Positions 27,218 to 36,889 of a DNA stretch of 64,000 nt are shown here, in pieces. This stretch comes from Aureimonas altamirensis. GTDB taxonomy: Bacteria > Pseudomonadota > Alphaproteobacteria > Rhizobiales > Rhizobiaceae. The notes beneath the pieces were generated by a model. That model made no database searches, was not told where the DNA came from, and saw only the letters and a program-made list of their open reading frames with translations. Position numbers and translations under genes: made by a program. The DNA lies in NCBI RefSeq assembly GCF_023702225.1, contig NZ_JAMQCO010000006.1:228550-292549 (forward strand). Direction: 5' to 3'. Each line of letters starts with the position of its first letter. Positions within the stretch are counted from its first letter, which is position 1.

Positions 27218-28393
27218 TTATGCGGTTTCTGACAGCCCCCCGGAGCTGCGAACAAGCTCCGGCTGAGCGCCGAGAACGCGATTGCGCCCTGCCCGCTTTG
27301 CCTCGTAAAGGGCCCGGTCCGCACGGCTGAACAACGTGACCCCGGTTTCCTGCGCGTCGGACGCGATGGCAAAACCCGCCGTTACGGTGGCGGCAATCGT
27401 TTCACCCTCGTTGGCAACAGGGGTCTCCGCGAGGGCACGGCGCACCGCCTCGCCGAGCGCGTGCGCCTGCGATGCGGCGGCCTGGGGCATCATGACGCCG
27501 AATTCCTCTCCGCCGAGGCGGGCGGCGATGGCGCCGTCCGGCACCCGCTCTGCAAGAATGCCGGCGAAATGCACAAGCATGACGTCGCCGGCCGCGTGGC
27601 CGTAACGGTCGTTGATCTGCTTGAAATGGTCCAGATCGAACAGAATGAGGCAGGTGCCCGGCGCCACTGCCCCTTCCAGAAAATTGTCGGTCAGCGCGCG
27701 CCGGTTGGGAAGCTGCGTCAGCGGGTCGGTCAACGATGCACGGCGATGCTGCTGACTTGTCCGGAACTGCATGAGCGCGAAGGAGATCGCCCCGATGCTC
27801 GTCAGGCCCACGATGGAGGCTACTGCGTTCAACTCTTCCGCCCAGTTCGACGGACGGAGCGTCAGTACGGCCGGCCCTTCGATGAAGAGTACGGCGGCGC
27901 ATGCCGCAAAGGACAGCGCCGTCGCACCATAGAGCACGGCGACTGCGCCCATGCCCAGCAACGCCTCATGGCGATGCACCCAGAAACGCCACCCCGTCAG
28001 CGACATCAGGGCCGCGATGGCCAGGTTGGCGCTTGCCGTGGCGATGCCGGACAAGCCCTGCACGAAGAAGAACGTGACCGCGACGATGCCGATGAGGCCG
28101 ATTCCGACCGGAAGTCCCCAGCGCATCCGCTGCGCACAGAAAAGGCTGGAACCGCAGTCGATCGCGACGAAGCCGGCGATGAGCAGCGCCATCGCGGGCA
28201 GACGCAGGATCGTCGGATATCCCTCGCCGCTGTTATACAGGACGATGGCGATGATGATGGCTACGAGGCCCGTGGCCCATATCAGAAGATGCTTCTCGTT
28301 GCGGAAGAATATCCAGGACGACAGGAAGGCGACCGCGAGCGCGGCGCTGGAGAGCCCAGCGGCAGTCAGCAGGGTCGTCTGATCCAGGTGCAT
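27218..28393 (-). CDS. Membrane-anchored diguanylate cyclase (GGDEF domain)
   Basis: This 391-residue protein has five to seven hydrophobic segments in residues 1-210 and a GGDEF domain at about 215-375. The active-site loop reads RLGGEEFGV, and LFDLDHFKQINDRYGH supplies the metal-binding aspartate, so it should make cyclic-di-GMP from GTP. The inhibitory I-site (RxxD five residues before GGEEF) is absent: the equivalent residues are PDGA. It may therefore escape product inhibition. It follows the start of the kinase gene by 48 bases on the same strand and may act with it. Confidence 0.88.
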   Translation of the reverse strand: MHLDQTTLLTAAGLSSAALAVAFLSSWIFFRNEKHLLIWATGLVAIIIAIVLYNSGEGYPTILRLPAMALLIAGFVAIDCGSSLFCAQRMRWGLPVGIGLIGIVAVTFFFVQGLSGIATASANLAIAALMSLTGWRFWVHRHEALLGMGAVAVLYGATALSFAACAAVLFIEGPAVLTLRPSNWAEELNAVASIVGLTSIGAISFALMQFRTSQQHRRASLTDPLTQLPNRRALTDNFLEGAVAPGTCLILFDLDHFKQINDRYGHAAGDVMLVHFAGILAERVPDGAIAARLGGEEFGVMMPQAAASQAHALGEAVRRALAETPVANEGETIAATVTAGFAIASDAQETGVTLFSRADRALYEAKRAGRNRVLGAQPELVRSSGGLSETA

Positions 28394-28581
28394 GAAGCCA
28401 TCATCGTCGAGAAATGCGCCTCCCGCACCCGCCGGACGTATGGCGCGGCGGTGCGAAAGACCAACATCGCCTCACCTTGCCTCAGACGAAAGGCGTGCGC
28501 AATCTCTGATATGGCATAGGAGGCAAGCATGATTTACAGGAGCGACACGCGCAACCGCGCGCTTCTGGAGGACGACCGAGG

Positions 28582-29028
28582 ATGCTGAAACTCATTCCGC
28601 CGCTCATTTCCCCCGAGCTACTTCTGACGCTTGCCGAAATGGGCCATGGCGACGACCTTGTCATCGCCGACCGCAATTTCCCGGCGGAGTCCGTGGCAGC
28701 TTCCACCGTCACGGGGCGTTGCATCCGCCTGTCCAATGTGGACACGACGCAGGCCGCGCGCGAAATCCTGAAGCTGTATCCGCTGGACTCATTCGTGGAA
28801 GCGCCGGTGCGGCGGATGGGCGTCGTGGACGATTTCAGCGCCGTGCTGGACGTCCATACCGCCATGCAAGAGGTTATCGAAGAGGCGGAAGGAAGGCCGA
28901 TCCGCATGGAGACGGTAGAGCGCTTCGCCTTCTACGAGGCAGCGGCCAGGGCCTATGCGGTGGTGCGCACGACCGAGGCGCGCCCCTACGGCTGCTTCAT
29001 CCTGAAGAAGGGCGTCATCTTCGACTGA
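28582..29028 (+). CDS. RbsD/FucU-family sugar mutarotase
   Basis: This 148-residue protein has the FucU/RbsD landmarks: LISPELLLTLAEMGHGDDLVIAD near the N-terminus (His22 and Asp24 region), and the C-terminal AYAVVRTTEARPYGCFILKKG. Members interconvert anomers of fucose or ribose. Its isolated position, without sugar transport or kinase genes beside it, leaves the sugar undecided; the length and the C-terminus favour the fucose mutarotase type. A GAGG lies shortly before the ATG. It ends three bases from the convergent VOC gene. Confidence 0.85.
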   Translation: MLKLIPPLISPELLLTLAEMGHGDDLVIADRNFPAESVAASTVTGRCIRLSNVDTTQAAREILKLYPLDSFVEAPVRRMGVVDDFSAVLDVHTAMQEVIEEAEGRPIRMETVERFAFYEAAARAYAVVRTTEARPYGCFILKKGVIFD

Positions 29029-29031
29029 CGG

Positions 29032-29433
29032 TCAGGTCAGGTCCATAAGCGGGTTCCAGGCGATCTCCCACAGAAAGCCATCCGGATCGGCGAAGTACCC
29101 GGAGCGCCCGCCCCAGAATACGTCGGTTGCCTGCTTGACGATGCGGGCGCCGACGCGCTCCGCCTCCGCAAGGGTGGTATCGACATCACCCTTCTCGGCA
29201 ACGTTGTGCGCAAGGGTAATGCCGCGGAACCCCACTCCCGCGGGCGCGACGCCCGCATCGTCGGCCAGCGCCTCGCGCGGATAAAGGCTCAGCCAGCTTC
29301 CATCGAGCTCGAAGAAGGAAACGCCCTGGGCATCGAGCGGATGGCGCCTGAACCCGAGTGCCTCGTAGAAGGCCGTCGCGCGGGCCAGATCGCTGACACC
29401 CAGCGTGACCATACTGATCTTGTTCTTCATCAT
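29032..29433 (-). CDS. VOC-superfamily (glyoxalase-like) protein
   Basis: This 133-residue protein has two beta-alpha-beta-beta-beta modules: ISMVTLGVSDLARATAFYEAL at the start and GYFADPDGFLWEIAWNP at the end, typical of the vicinal oxygen chelate fold. Metal-ligand positions are only partly clear, so the reaction (isomerase, dioxygenase or resistance protein) cannot be named. Two adjacent ATGs follow GGAGGGG. Confidence 0.82.
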   Translation of the reverse strand: MMKNKISMVTLGVSDLARATAFYEALGFRRHPLDAQGVSFFELDGSWLSLYPREALADDAGVAPAGVGFRGITLAHNVAEKGDVDTTLAEAERVGARIVKQATDVFWGGRSGYFADPDGFLWEIAWNPLMDLT

Positions 29434-29492
29434 GCCCCTCCGGCCCTATCGCGGAAGGGAACATAACAGGAACATTGTTGGGCGGCAATCGC

Positions 29493-30302
29493 TCAGCGGA
29501 TGGGGAAGACGAATGTCTGGCCGTCGTAGGCGGGCCGCACATGCGGCGGCAACTCCGCGCTCAACGTGTCATAGTCGAGCGGGGTATGCATATGGGTCAG
29601 CACCGCCTGCCCCACATCGAGGCGGGCGATCCATTGCAGCGCCTCTTCCAGGGACAGATGGCTGGGGTGCGGGCGGCGCTGGAGCGCGTCGATGATCAGC
29701 AGCGATGCGCCGGAAATTTCCTGGATGGCAGGCGCCGGAAAGTCCGAAACGTCACTGCAGTAGGCGATGTCGCCTATCCGGAAGCCGAGCGACAGGATGC
29801 GGCCGTGTACCTGGTGGAACGGCCTCAGCGTGATCGGCCCTCCGGCACCCTCGATGCGGAAGGGCTGCCCGCCCCATATCGGAACATGCTCGACGATGGG
29901 GGGATAGTTGCTGCCTTCCGGTGTCTGGAAACAATAGGCGAAGGCCTCGAACACCCGCGCGAATGTCGGCTCGTCGGCATAGACCGGTACAAGGCCGCGC
30001 CTGTCCTGGGCATAGCCCCTGATATCGTCGAGCCCATGGATATGGTCCGCATGCGGATGGGTCAGCACGACGGCATCCAGGTGCCGCACCTCGGCATCGA
30101 GCATCTGGTTGCGGAAGTCCGGTCCGCAGTCGATAGCGATCGTGGTGACGCCGTCGCGGCCTTTCCGGCGCACCAGCGCGGCGGCGCGCCTGCGCCGGTT
30201 TCGTGGCTGGGATGGGTCGCAGGCGCCCCAATCGCCGTTGACACGCGGCACCCCGGGCGATGAGCCGCAGCCCAGAATGGTGAATTCCAGTCTGTCGCTC
30301 AC
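29493..30302 (-). CDS. Metallo-beta-lactamase-fold hydrolase (PhnP-like)
   Basis: This 269-residue MBL-fold protein has the metal motif LTHPHADHIHGLDD at about residue 80, a later FHQVHG, the DVSDF aspartate and LTHMHTPLDY near the C-terminus. The sequence type resembles phosphodiesterases such as PhnP or its relatives that act on cyclic phosphate or coenzyme-derived substrates. It starts at a GTG overlapping the tatD stop (GTGA) and ends the metG-tatD-MBL run, a neighbourhood common in this order. Confidence 0.88.
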   Translation of the reverse strand: MSDRLEFTILGCGSSPGVPRVNGDWGACDPSQPRNRRRRAAALVRRKGRDGVTTIAIDCGPDFRNQMLDAEVRHLDAVVLTHPHADHIHGLDDIRGYAQDRRGLVPVYADEPTFARVFEAFAYCFQTPEGSNYPPIVEHVPIWGGQPFRIEGAGGPITLRPFHQVHGRILSLGFRIGDIAYCSDVSDFPAPAIQEISGASLLIIDALQRRPHPSHLSLEEALQWIARLDVGQAVLTHMHTPLDYDTLSAELPPHVRPAYDGQTFVFPIR

Positions 30303-31108
30303 GCCGCCTCGGCCATGCGCGGATCCGGCGTTTTCGAGAACAGCCGGAAGAAATTGTCGCTGGTGGCCCCGGCGACCTCTTCCAGCGTCAGGCCTTTCAC
30401 CTTGGCGAGAACCTCGGCCGTGTACCGGGTGTAGGCCGGTTCGTTGCGCTTGCCGCGGAACGGGGGCGGCGCAAGGAAGGGCGCGTCGGTTTCCACCAGG
30501 ATCCGATCCATGGGGCTGGCTGACGCGACGGCGCGGATATCCTCGGAGCGGTTGAAGGTGAGGATACCGGAAAAGGAGATGTAGCCGCCCATCTCCAGCC
30601 CGGCCTCGGCAAGCCGCGGCCCGGACGAAAAGCAGTGCAGCAGGAATGGGAAAGCGCCTTGCGCCATCTCCGCCGAAAGGATGCGTTCCATGTCCGCATC
30701 CGCATCGCGGGCATGGATGACCAGCGGCAACCCGGTTTCACGCGCGGCGTCGATATGGCGGCGGAAGACCGCTTCCTGCACTGCCGGGCCGGCCTTGTCG
30801 TAATGATAGTCGAGGCCCGCCTCCCCGATCCCGACGATCCTTTCATGGGCGCTCAGCGCCACGAGGCGTTCCGTCGGCACGTCCGGCTCCTCCGCCGCGC
30901 TGTTGGGATGCGTGCCGACCGTGGCATAGACGTTGGGATAGGCGTCGGCGATATCCAGCAGCACCGGCAGGCGTTCGACCCTGGTGGAGATGGTCACCAT
31001 GAGGCGCACGCCCTTCTCGGCGGCACGCGCGACGAGTGCATCGCGCTCCCCGTCGAACTCCGGGAAATCGAGATGGCAATGACTGTCGACGATGAACGGC
31101 GCGCTCAT
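30299..31108 (-). CDS. tatD: TatD-family deoxyribonuclease
   Basis: This 269-residue TIM-barrel metal hydrolase has [12 protein letters not shown] at the N-terminus, [10 protein letters not shown] at about residue 95, [10 protein letters not shown] at about 130, and [11 protein letters not shown] at about 205. These are the four metal-site blocks of TatD DNases (3'-5' exonuclease on DNA). The ATG overlaps the stop of metG (ATGA), and its own stop overlaps the MBL gene, so the three are translated as a coupled set. Confidence 0.93.
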   Translation of the reverse strand: MSAPFIVDSHCHLDFPEFDGERDALVARAAEKGVRLMVTISTRVERLPVLLDIADAYPNVYATVGTHPNSAAEEPDVPTERLVALSAHERIVGIGEAGLDYHYDKAGPAVQEAVFRRHIDAARETGLPLVIHARDADADMERILSAEMAQGAFPFLLHCFSSGPRLAEAGLEMGGYISFSGILTFNRSEDIRAVASASPMDRILVETDAPFLAPPPFRGKRNEPAYTRYTAEVLAKVKGLTLEEVAGATSDNFFRLFSKTPDPRMAEAA

Positions 31109-32655
31109 GATGCGGCCTGGCCTTCCGCCTCCACATACCGTGGGAACACGCCCTGCGGCGCAGGCATGGCGCGGCCGGGCTCCAGCCCGTTCCCCTCCGC
31201 GAGCGCCGCAAAGCTGCGCTCCTCCGGGGTTACGGCCAAAAGGTCCAGCAGACGGGCGCAGGAATCCGGCATGAAAGGCTGCAACAGGATGGCGGCGCGG
31301 CGGACGACTTCCGCCGTCACGTAGAGAACCGTCGCCATCCGCGCCGGATCGGATTTGCGCAGCGCCCACGGTTCCTGACCGGCGAAGTAGCGGTTCGCCT
31401 CGGAGATGACGGCAACCACCTGCCCCAGCACGACATGCAGCTCCTGCCGCGCCATCGCCTCGCGCGCCTGGCCGAGTAGCGCGCCGGACGCCGAAAGGAT
31501 GGCATCGTCTTCCCCGGTGAATTCGCCCGGCTGCGGCACCCGGCCATCGCAGTGCTTGGCGATCATCGAAAGAGAGCGCTGCGCAAGATTGCCGAGATCG
31601 TTGGCCAGTTCGGAATTCGTACGGTTCACAATGGCTTCGTGCGAATAGTTGCCATCCTGTCCGAACGGAACTTCACGCAACAGGAAGTAGCGGAACTGAT
31701 CCAGGCCGTAGGTATCGATCAACGCCATCGGATCGATGACGTTGCCGACGGACTTCGACATCTTCTCGCCGCGGTTGAACAGGAATCCGTGCACGAATAC
31801 GCGCTTCGGCAGGGCAATTCCCGCCGACATCAGGAAGGCCGGCCAATACACCGTGTGAAAGCGGACGATATCCTTTCCCACGACATGCAGGTCGGCTGGC
31901 CAGAAGGCGCTCCGCTCTCCTTCGTCGGGGAAGCCCGTTGCCGTCAGATAGTTCGTCAGAGCGTCGACCCAGACATACATGACGTGCCGCTCGTCCCCCG
32001 GCACCGGGATGCCCCAATCGAATGTCGTGCGCGAGATCGAAAGATCGCGCAGGCCCGACTTGACGAAGGAGACCACTTCGTTGCGGCGTTCGGCGGGGGC
32101 GATGAAGCCTGGATTGTCATCGTAAAGCGCAAGAAGACGATCCTGGAATGCGGACAGGCGGAAGAAATAGCTTTCCTCTTCCACCCATTCGACCGGGCTG
32201 CCCTGAGGGCCTAGACGCGTGCCACCCTCGGTGACGCGGGTCTCGTCCTCCGCGTAATAGGCCTCGTCCCGCACGGAATACCAGCCCGAATAGGAGCCCT
32301 TGTAGATATCGCCGGCGTCTGCCATGCGACGCCAGATCTCCTGACTGGCGATCTTGTGCCGCGCCTCCGTCGTGCGGATGAAATCGTCATTCGAGGCGTT
32401 GACGCCGCGGCCCATGGCGCGGAACTCGTCCGCGTTGCGGGTTGCGAGTTCCAAGGGCTCGATGCCCAGGTTTCGGGCCGTCTGCAGCATCTTGATGCCA
32501 TGCTCGTCCGTCCCGGTCAGGAACAGGACATCCGCGCCGTCGAGCCGCTTGAACCGGGCGATGGCATCGGTTGCGATCAACTCGTAGGCGTGGCCGATAT
32601 GCGGACGGCCATTCGGGTAGGAAATGGCGGTCGTCAGGTAGTAGCGTTCGGCCAT
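31105..32655 (-). CDS. metG: Methionyl-tRNA synthetase
   Basis: This 516-residue class I aminoacyl-tRNA synthetase starts with [21 protein letters not shown] (HIGH motif) and has the KMSKS loop at [14 protein letters not shown]. It is the short form without the C-terminal dimerisation domain, and it lacks the four-cysteine zinc knuckle of the longer enzymes, as do many alphaproteobacterial versions. It charges tRNA-Met. The ATG at 32655 is chosen for fit to the family N-terminus; the frame is open for 39 bases upstream. Confidence 0.96.
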   Translation of the reverse strand: MAERYYLTTAISYPNGRPHIGHAYELIATDAIARFKRLDGADVLFLTGTDEHGIKMLQTARNLGIEPLELATRNADEFRAMGRGVNASNDDFIRTTEARHKIASQEIWRRMADAGDIYKGSYSGWYSVRDEAYYAEDETRVTEGGTRLGPQGSPVEWVEEESYFFRLSAFQDRLLALYDDNPGFIAPAERRNEVVSFVKSGLRDLSISRTTFDWGIPVPGDERHVMYVWVDALTNYLTATGFPDEGERSAFWPADLHVVGKDIVRFHTVYWPAFLMSAGIALPKRVFVHGFLFNRGEKMSKSVGNVIDPMALIDTYGLDQFRYFLLREVPFGQDGNYSHEAIVNRTNSELANDLGNLAQRSLSMIAKHCDGRVPQPGEFTGEDDAILSASGALLGQAREAMARQELHVVLGQVVAVISEANRYFAGQEPWALRKSDPARMATVLYVTAEVVRRAAILLQPFMPDSCARLLDLLAVTPEERSFAALAEGNGLEPGRAMPAPQGVFPRYVEAEGQAAS

Positions 32656-32721
32656 GATGGTTCCGGGATCCAGTCGCGATAAGTCGTTTGCCAAGCGAGA
32701 TAATGCATCCGGGCCATGGGC

Positions 32722-33738
32722 TCAATCGTTTCGCGCGGCGGCGAGCCCGGTAAAGAAGGTCAGCAGCATCTGCTTGCGGTCGAGATTATAGGCCTCGCCC
32801 TCGCGCCAGCGGGCATTCTCCGCCTGCCAGAATTCTGCGAGCCGCTCGGCGGCGACGAGGTTCCCGGCGGCCAGCGCCGCCTCGGATTCCGCTCCCAACG
32901 CCCGGAACAACTCGCGGACCATCAGGCCGTAGGATGCCTCGCGCCCCTTGACGGTGACGGCGTCGGCCAGCGCCTGTATGCCGGCCCAATCCGGCGTGGA
33001 CAGCGCGAACAAGGCCCGCACCTGCGCATTGACGTCGGCCCCGCCGCCGATAAGATTCTGAAACCCTGTCCGCATGCTGCCCATGGCGTGGGTCGATGCC
33101 TGTGCGATCTCCTCGTCGGCTGCGTCCGGAACGTCTTGGCGCAGCCGGTCCGCGATGGCCGACGCCGGCAGTTCGCCCAGGCGCAGGACCCGGCAGCGCG
33201 AGCGGATGGTCGGCAGCAGGCGGCCGGGCATGTGGTTCACGATCAGGAACAGCGAGCGCGCCGGAGGTTCCTCGAGTATCTTCAGCAGCGCGTTCGCAGC
33301 ATTGCGGTTCATGTCGTCGGCCGGATCGACGATGGCGACCCGCCAGCCGAGACCCGCCGTCGTATGGAAGAAATGCATCAGGCGCCTGATTTCGTCCACG
33401 GTGATCTGCGTCTTGAAGCCGCCGCCCTTGTCGGCCAACGGGCGGCTCACATGAATCAGCCGGGGGTGGCTTGCCTGCGCTACCTGTCGCCTCACCGCGA
33501 GGGGGTCTTCGCCCGTGGACGCCAGCAGATGGCGTGCGAAAGCGAAGGCGAGCGTCGCCTTGCCGATGCCCGGCGGCCCTTGCAGCAGCCATGCATGGTG
33601 CATCCGGCCGCTGTCGAGAGCCTGCATCAGCTCCCCGAGTGCTGCGTCGTGCCCGACGACGCCCGGCTGCGCCGCCGGAGGCGGGATACCGTCCAGGTCG
33701 TCGTGCCGCGCCTGCGCGACTGCCTGAATATCCGACAT
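32722..33738 (-). CDS. holB: DNA polymerase III delta-prime subunit
   Basis: This 338-residue AAA+ clamp-loader subunit has WLLQGPPGIGKATLAFAFA (Walker A-like) near residue 50 and the sensor region VNHMPGRLLPTIRSRCRVLRL around 165 (SRC motif). It forms the clamp loader with tau/gamma and delta. The gene starts three bases after the tmk stop and is followed by metG, the usual alphaproteobacterial order tmk-holB-metG-tatD. Confidence 0.93.
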   Translation of the reverse strand: MSDIQAVAQARHDDLDGIPPPAAQPGVVGHDAALGELMQALDSGRMHHAWLLQGPPGIGKATLAFAFARHLLASTGEDPLAVRRQVAQASHPRLIHVSRPLADKGGGFKTQITVDEIRRLMHFFHTTAGLGWRVAIVDPADDMNRNAANALLKILEEPPARSLFLIVNHMPGRLLPTIRSRCRVLRLGELPASAIADRLRQDVPDAADEEIAQASTHAMGSMRTGFQNLIGGGADVNAQVRALFALSTPDWAGIQALADAVTVKGREASYGLMVRELFRALGAESEAALAAGNLVAAERLAEFWQAENARWREGEAYNLDRKQMLLTFFTGLAAARND

Positions 33739-33741
33739 GGA

Positions 33742-34377
33742 TCAGACTTCCTTGAGGCCCAGGCGCTCCGACACGCGGGCAAGTATATCGTCGGCAACCA
33801 CATCGGCCGGACGCCGCGCATCGACGACATGGCACCGCTCCGGCTCGCGCGCGGCGATGGCCAGGAACGCCAGACGTCTTTCTTCGTGCAGGCTCAGCGC
33901 CTCCGCCTCGAAGCGGTCGGCCGTGGCCGTTTCGCGGCGTGCCGCGGCCCGGCGCAAGCCTTCTTCCGCCGGGAGGTCCAGTATGAAGGTCATCTCGGGG
34001 CGGCAGTCGCCCATGGCGGCGTCTTCCAGCGCGGCAAGATAGTGCGCATTGTCGCCGCGGCCTTGGTACACCCGGGTCGAATCGTGGAACCTGTCGCAGA
34101 TGACGTCGGTGCCGCCGGCCAGCGCCGGCGCGATCACGCTGTCGACATGATCGGCGCGCGCCGCCGCGAACAAGGCTGCCTCGACATCGTTCCCGAAAGC
34201 CTCCGCGTCGCCGCCGAGCACCATCTCGCGGATCATGTCCGCGCCGGTCGTGCCGCCCGGCTCGCGCGTCGTGGCAACGCTACGCCCGAGTTTTCGCAGC
34301 GCCTGCGCCAGCCGTGAGACCTGCGTGGACTTGCCGCTGCCTTCTCCGCCTTCGAAAGTGATGAACAGCCCCGCCAA
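33742..34377 (-). CDS. tmk: Thymidylate kinase
   Basis: This 211-residue P-loop kinase has FEGGEGSGKSTQ at the N-terminus, the DR(F/Y) block CDRFHDST, and a LID-like region ERCHVVDA. It phosphorylates dTMP to dTDP. It lies 11 bases after the dac gene stop and three bases before holB, so it is part of one transcription unit. Confidence 0.95.
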   Translation of the reverse strand: MAGLFITFEGGEGSGKSTQVSRLAQALRKLGRSVATTREPGGTTGADMIREMVLGGDAEAFGNDVEAALFAAARADHVDSVIAPALAGGTDVICDRFHDSTRVYQGRGDNAHYLAALEDAAMGDCRPEMTFILDLPAEEGLRRAAARRETATADRFEAEALSLHEERRLAFLAIAAREPERCHVVDARRPADVVADDILARVSERLGLKEV

Positions 34378-34388
34378 GTCGCGCCTTT

Positions 34389-35585
34389 CTACAATGCGCG
34401 GATCCAGCCGAACGCCAGTTCATGCGCGGCATCCAGCGCGCGGCTCGAGAATGTGCCTTGCGGCACGTCCTCTCCGGCGAACAGGTCCCGCACGATGCTG
34501 GCCTGATTCTCGATCCGCATCTCGACCCGGCCTATCTTCTGCCCCTTCTCGATCGGCGCACGCAAGGGGCCGTCATAGATCATCACAGCCTTGACTAGGT
34601 CCGGCGACGCATTCGGAACATAGGCGACGACGTCTTCCGCGGTGCGCAGGGAAACGCGCGGAGCCGTCCCGCCATACACGGTGGCATGGCCGACAGTCTC
34701 GCCGGCCGAGAATATTTCCTGCCTTTCGAACGTATCGTCGGCCCACTTGAGCAGCGTCGCGGCCTCGCGTGCCCGCTCCGCGTCGCTGGCAAGGCCGCCG
34801 AGCGCGATGAAGGTCTTGCGGCCGCCGTGTTCGGTCACGCCGACGAGGGAGTATCCGGATGCTTCGGTAAAGCCGGTGCCCATGCCCGTGGCGCCGATAT
34901 CGAGACGCAGCAAGGGGTTGCGGTTGCGCTGGAGGATCTTGTTCCACTCGAATTCGGGTTGCGAATAAAGCCGGTAGTATTCGGGATAGGTCGCTTCGAT
35001 ATGGCGCGCCAGCGTTACAAGGTCGCGCGCCGTCACGCTTTGTCCCTCCGCCGGAAGGCCCGTCGGATTGACGAAATGGCTGCCCGTCAGCCCGATCTCG
35101 GCGGCGCGCCGGTTCATGCGCTGGGCGAAGGCGCCCTCGGAGCCGGACATGCCCTCGGCCAGCACGATACAGGCATCGTTGGCGGCCTGGACGATGGCGC
35201 CTTGCAGCAGGGCCTCCACCGTTACGCTGGATTTGACGGCCGCAAACATGGTCGATGTCCTGGAAGGCGCGCCCCCGGTGCGCCACGCATGCTCGCTGAC
35301 GGTGAAACTCTGGTTGAGCGAAAGCTCGCCCCTCTTCAGGGCATCGAAGACGATTTCCATCGTCATCAGCTTCGCGAGCGAGGCAGGACCGAAGGCGACG
35401 TCGGCGTTCTTCTCCAGCAGGACGGCGCGCGTTTCGCCATCTACGATGAGCGCCTGCCGCGCCTTGGTCTGGTTGAAGAAGGATGGCGCCGCATCCTGAG
35501 CGGCCACCGGAGCCGCCAGGGCCAGAAGCAGAAAGGCGGATACGCAGGGAAGGATCGGCGCGCGCACCGTACTGAAGCTGATCAT
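34389..35585 (-). CDS. D-alanyl-D-alanine carboxypeptidase-like protein (DacF/PBP5 type) with altered motifs
   Basis: This 398-residue protein has a signal peptide (residues 1-29, cleavage likely after VAAQ) and a PBP5-like peptidase domain plus a C-terminal beta domain. The nucleophile motif SLAK (69-72) is intact. The second motif, normally SxN, reads AAN at 134-136, and the third, normally KTG, reads GTG at 236-238 within GMGTGFTEASGY. Both replacements were confirmed on the nucleotide sequence. In characterised PBP5 enzymes these serine and lysine residues take part in catalysis, so activity may be reduced or lost. A GGAGG lies before the ATG at 35585. It is cotranscribed with tmk and holB. 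Confidence 0.85.
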   Translation of the reverse strand: MISFSTVRAPILPCVSAFLLLALAAPVAAQDAAPSFFNQTKARQALIVDGETRAVLLEKNADVAFGPASLAKLMTMEIVFDALKRGELSLNQSFTVSEHAWRTGGAPSRTSTMFAAVKSSVTVEALLQGAIVQAANDACIVLAEGMSGSEGAFAQRMNRRAAEIGLTGSHFVNPTGLPAEGQSVTARDLVTLARHIEATYPEYYRLYSQPEFEWNKILQRNRNPLLRLDIGATGMGTGFTEASGYSLVGVTEHGGRKTFIALGGLASDAERAREAATLLKWADDTFERQEIFSAGETVGHATVYGGTAPRVSLRTAEDVVAYVPNASPDLVKAVMIYDGPLRAPIEKGQKIGRVEMRIENQASIVRDLFAGEDVPQGTFSSRALDAAHELAFGWIRAL

Positions 35586-35686
35586 GGGTTCCTCCGCCGC
35601 AACATTCAACCGGCAGTGTAGCAAACCCGGGGCTGGCCGCCATGACGGGGCGACCGCTTCGTCAAAAGCCTCGCGATATCGTTAAC

Positions 35687-36889
35687 TCATTCCTTGACGA
35701 CGAAGGCATCCTCGGCGCCGCTGGTCCAGAGGGCCTGCAGAACCAGGTCCGCGTTCTCGCCGGGCGCCAGGGCGAGCGTCAGGGAAACGCCGCCGCCGAA
35801 CTCCGCGGGCACCGCCTCACGCGTAACATTGCCGTGTCTTCCGGCCAGTGCTTCCACGCCGGCCAGCACGGTTGCGTCCGTCAGGATGCCGAGTTCGATC
35901 GTTTCGGTTCCGGCGGCGATGGCGGCAAGGGCGCCGAATGCGTTGCTCTGCGTTTGCGCCGGCGCATAAGAAAGCATGCCGGACCGTGGCGTGGGCATGG
36001 GTGCGAAAGCGGGCGCCGATGGCGCGGGAGCCGCGACCGGCATCGCGAAGCCTTCGCTGCGTGCCGCCCGCTCCGCGGCCGTCACCTGCTGGATCGCCTG
36101 CATGGACCGCACGCCCGGTACGCCGCTGCCTGCAGCGGCCGAAATGGCAGGCGTGTCGTGACCGGCGGACGCGAAGGCCGCTGCGACGAGCATCTCGTCG
36201 CTCGGGCGCTCGGCCGAGGCAACCATGACGCCTTGCGGCAGGCCATCCTGTTCGCCGCCCTGCCCGCCCGGCCGGAACGACGCCATCAGCATGGGGGTAT
36301 CGTCACCGTCGACAGGGGCACGGCCGACATACTCAACCTTCACGTCGGCGATGCCGGCGCTCTTGAAGCCGAGAACGTCTGCGGCCTTGGACGATACGTC
36401 GACGATACGATTATGGGAGAACGGCCCGCGATCGTTGACGCGGACAAGAACGGAATTGCCGTTGCTCTTGTTCGTCACGCGGGCGTAGGACGGAAGCGGG
36501 AATGTCGGATGGGCGGCCGACAGGTGGTACATGTCGTAGACTTCGCCGTTGGCCGTCAGCCGGCCATGGAAGTTGGCGCCGTACCACGATGCCTTGCCGG
36601 CCTTCTCGTAATTCTCGTCTTCCTTGGGATAGTACCACTTGCCCTTGACCTTGTAGGGCTTGCCGACATGGTCGCGGCCCCCGCCCTTGCGCACCTGCTT
36701 CAGGTTGCTCACCCGCGGGCTTGCTTCCACGCCGTACTCGGCGGAGGTGAAGGCCGGTGCGTCCGGCTCGGGCGCCAGCTCGGCATGCGTGGAAGAACCG
36801 GATTGGCACGCTGCCAGAAAGGCGGTTGCACATACGGCGATGACGACGGGCGCCACGCGAGCACGTGACGCATCGGCAGTCATTTTCAT
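35687..36889 (-). CDS. rlpA: RlpA-type septal lytic transglycosylase/lipoprotein
   Basis: This 400-residue protein begins with a lipoprotein signal peptide ending in the lipobox LAAC (Cys28). A double-psi beta-barrel domain lies at about 85-195, with KASWYGANFHGRLTANGE and VRVNDRGPFSHNRIVDVS, in which the conserved His and Asp are present. A low-complexity Ala/Pro/Ser linker (about 290-340) leads to a diverged SPOR-like C-terminus. RlpA proteins cleave or bind stem-peptide-free glycan at the septum. It is the first gene of the rlpA-dac-tmk-holB-metG run on the minus strand. Confidence 0.88.
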   Translation of the reverse strand: MKMTADASRARVAPVVIAVCATAFLAACQSGSSTHAELAPEPDAPAFTSAEYGVEASPRVSNLKQVRKGGGRDHVGKPYKVKGKWYYPKEDENYEKAGKASWYGANFHGRLTANGEVYDMYHLSAAHPTFPLPSYARVTNKSNGNSVLVRVNDRGPFSHNRIVDVSSKAADVLGFKSAGIADVKVEYVGRAPVDGDDTPMLMASFRPGGQGGEQDGLPQGVMVASAERPSDEMLVAAAFASAGHDTPAISAAAGSGVPGVRSMQAIQQVTAAERAARSEGFAMPVAAPAPSAPAFAPMPTPRSGMLSYAPAQTQSNAFGALAAIAAGTETIELGILTDATVLAGVEALAGRHGNVTREAVPAEFGGGVSLTLALAPGENADLVLQALWTSGAEDAFVVKE

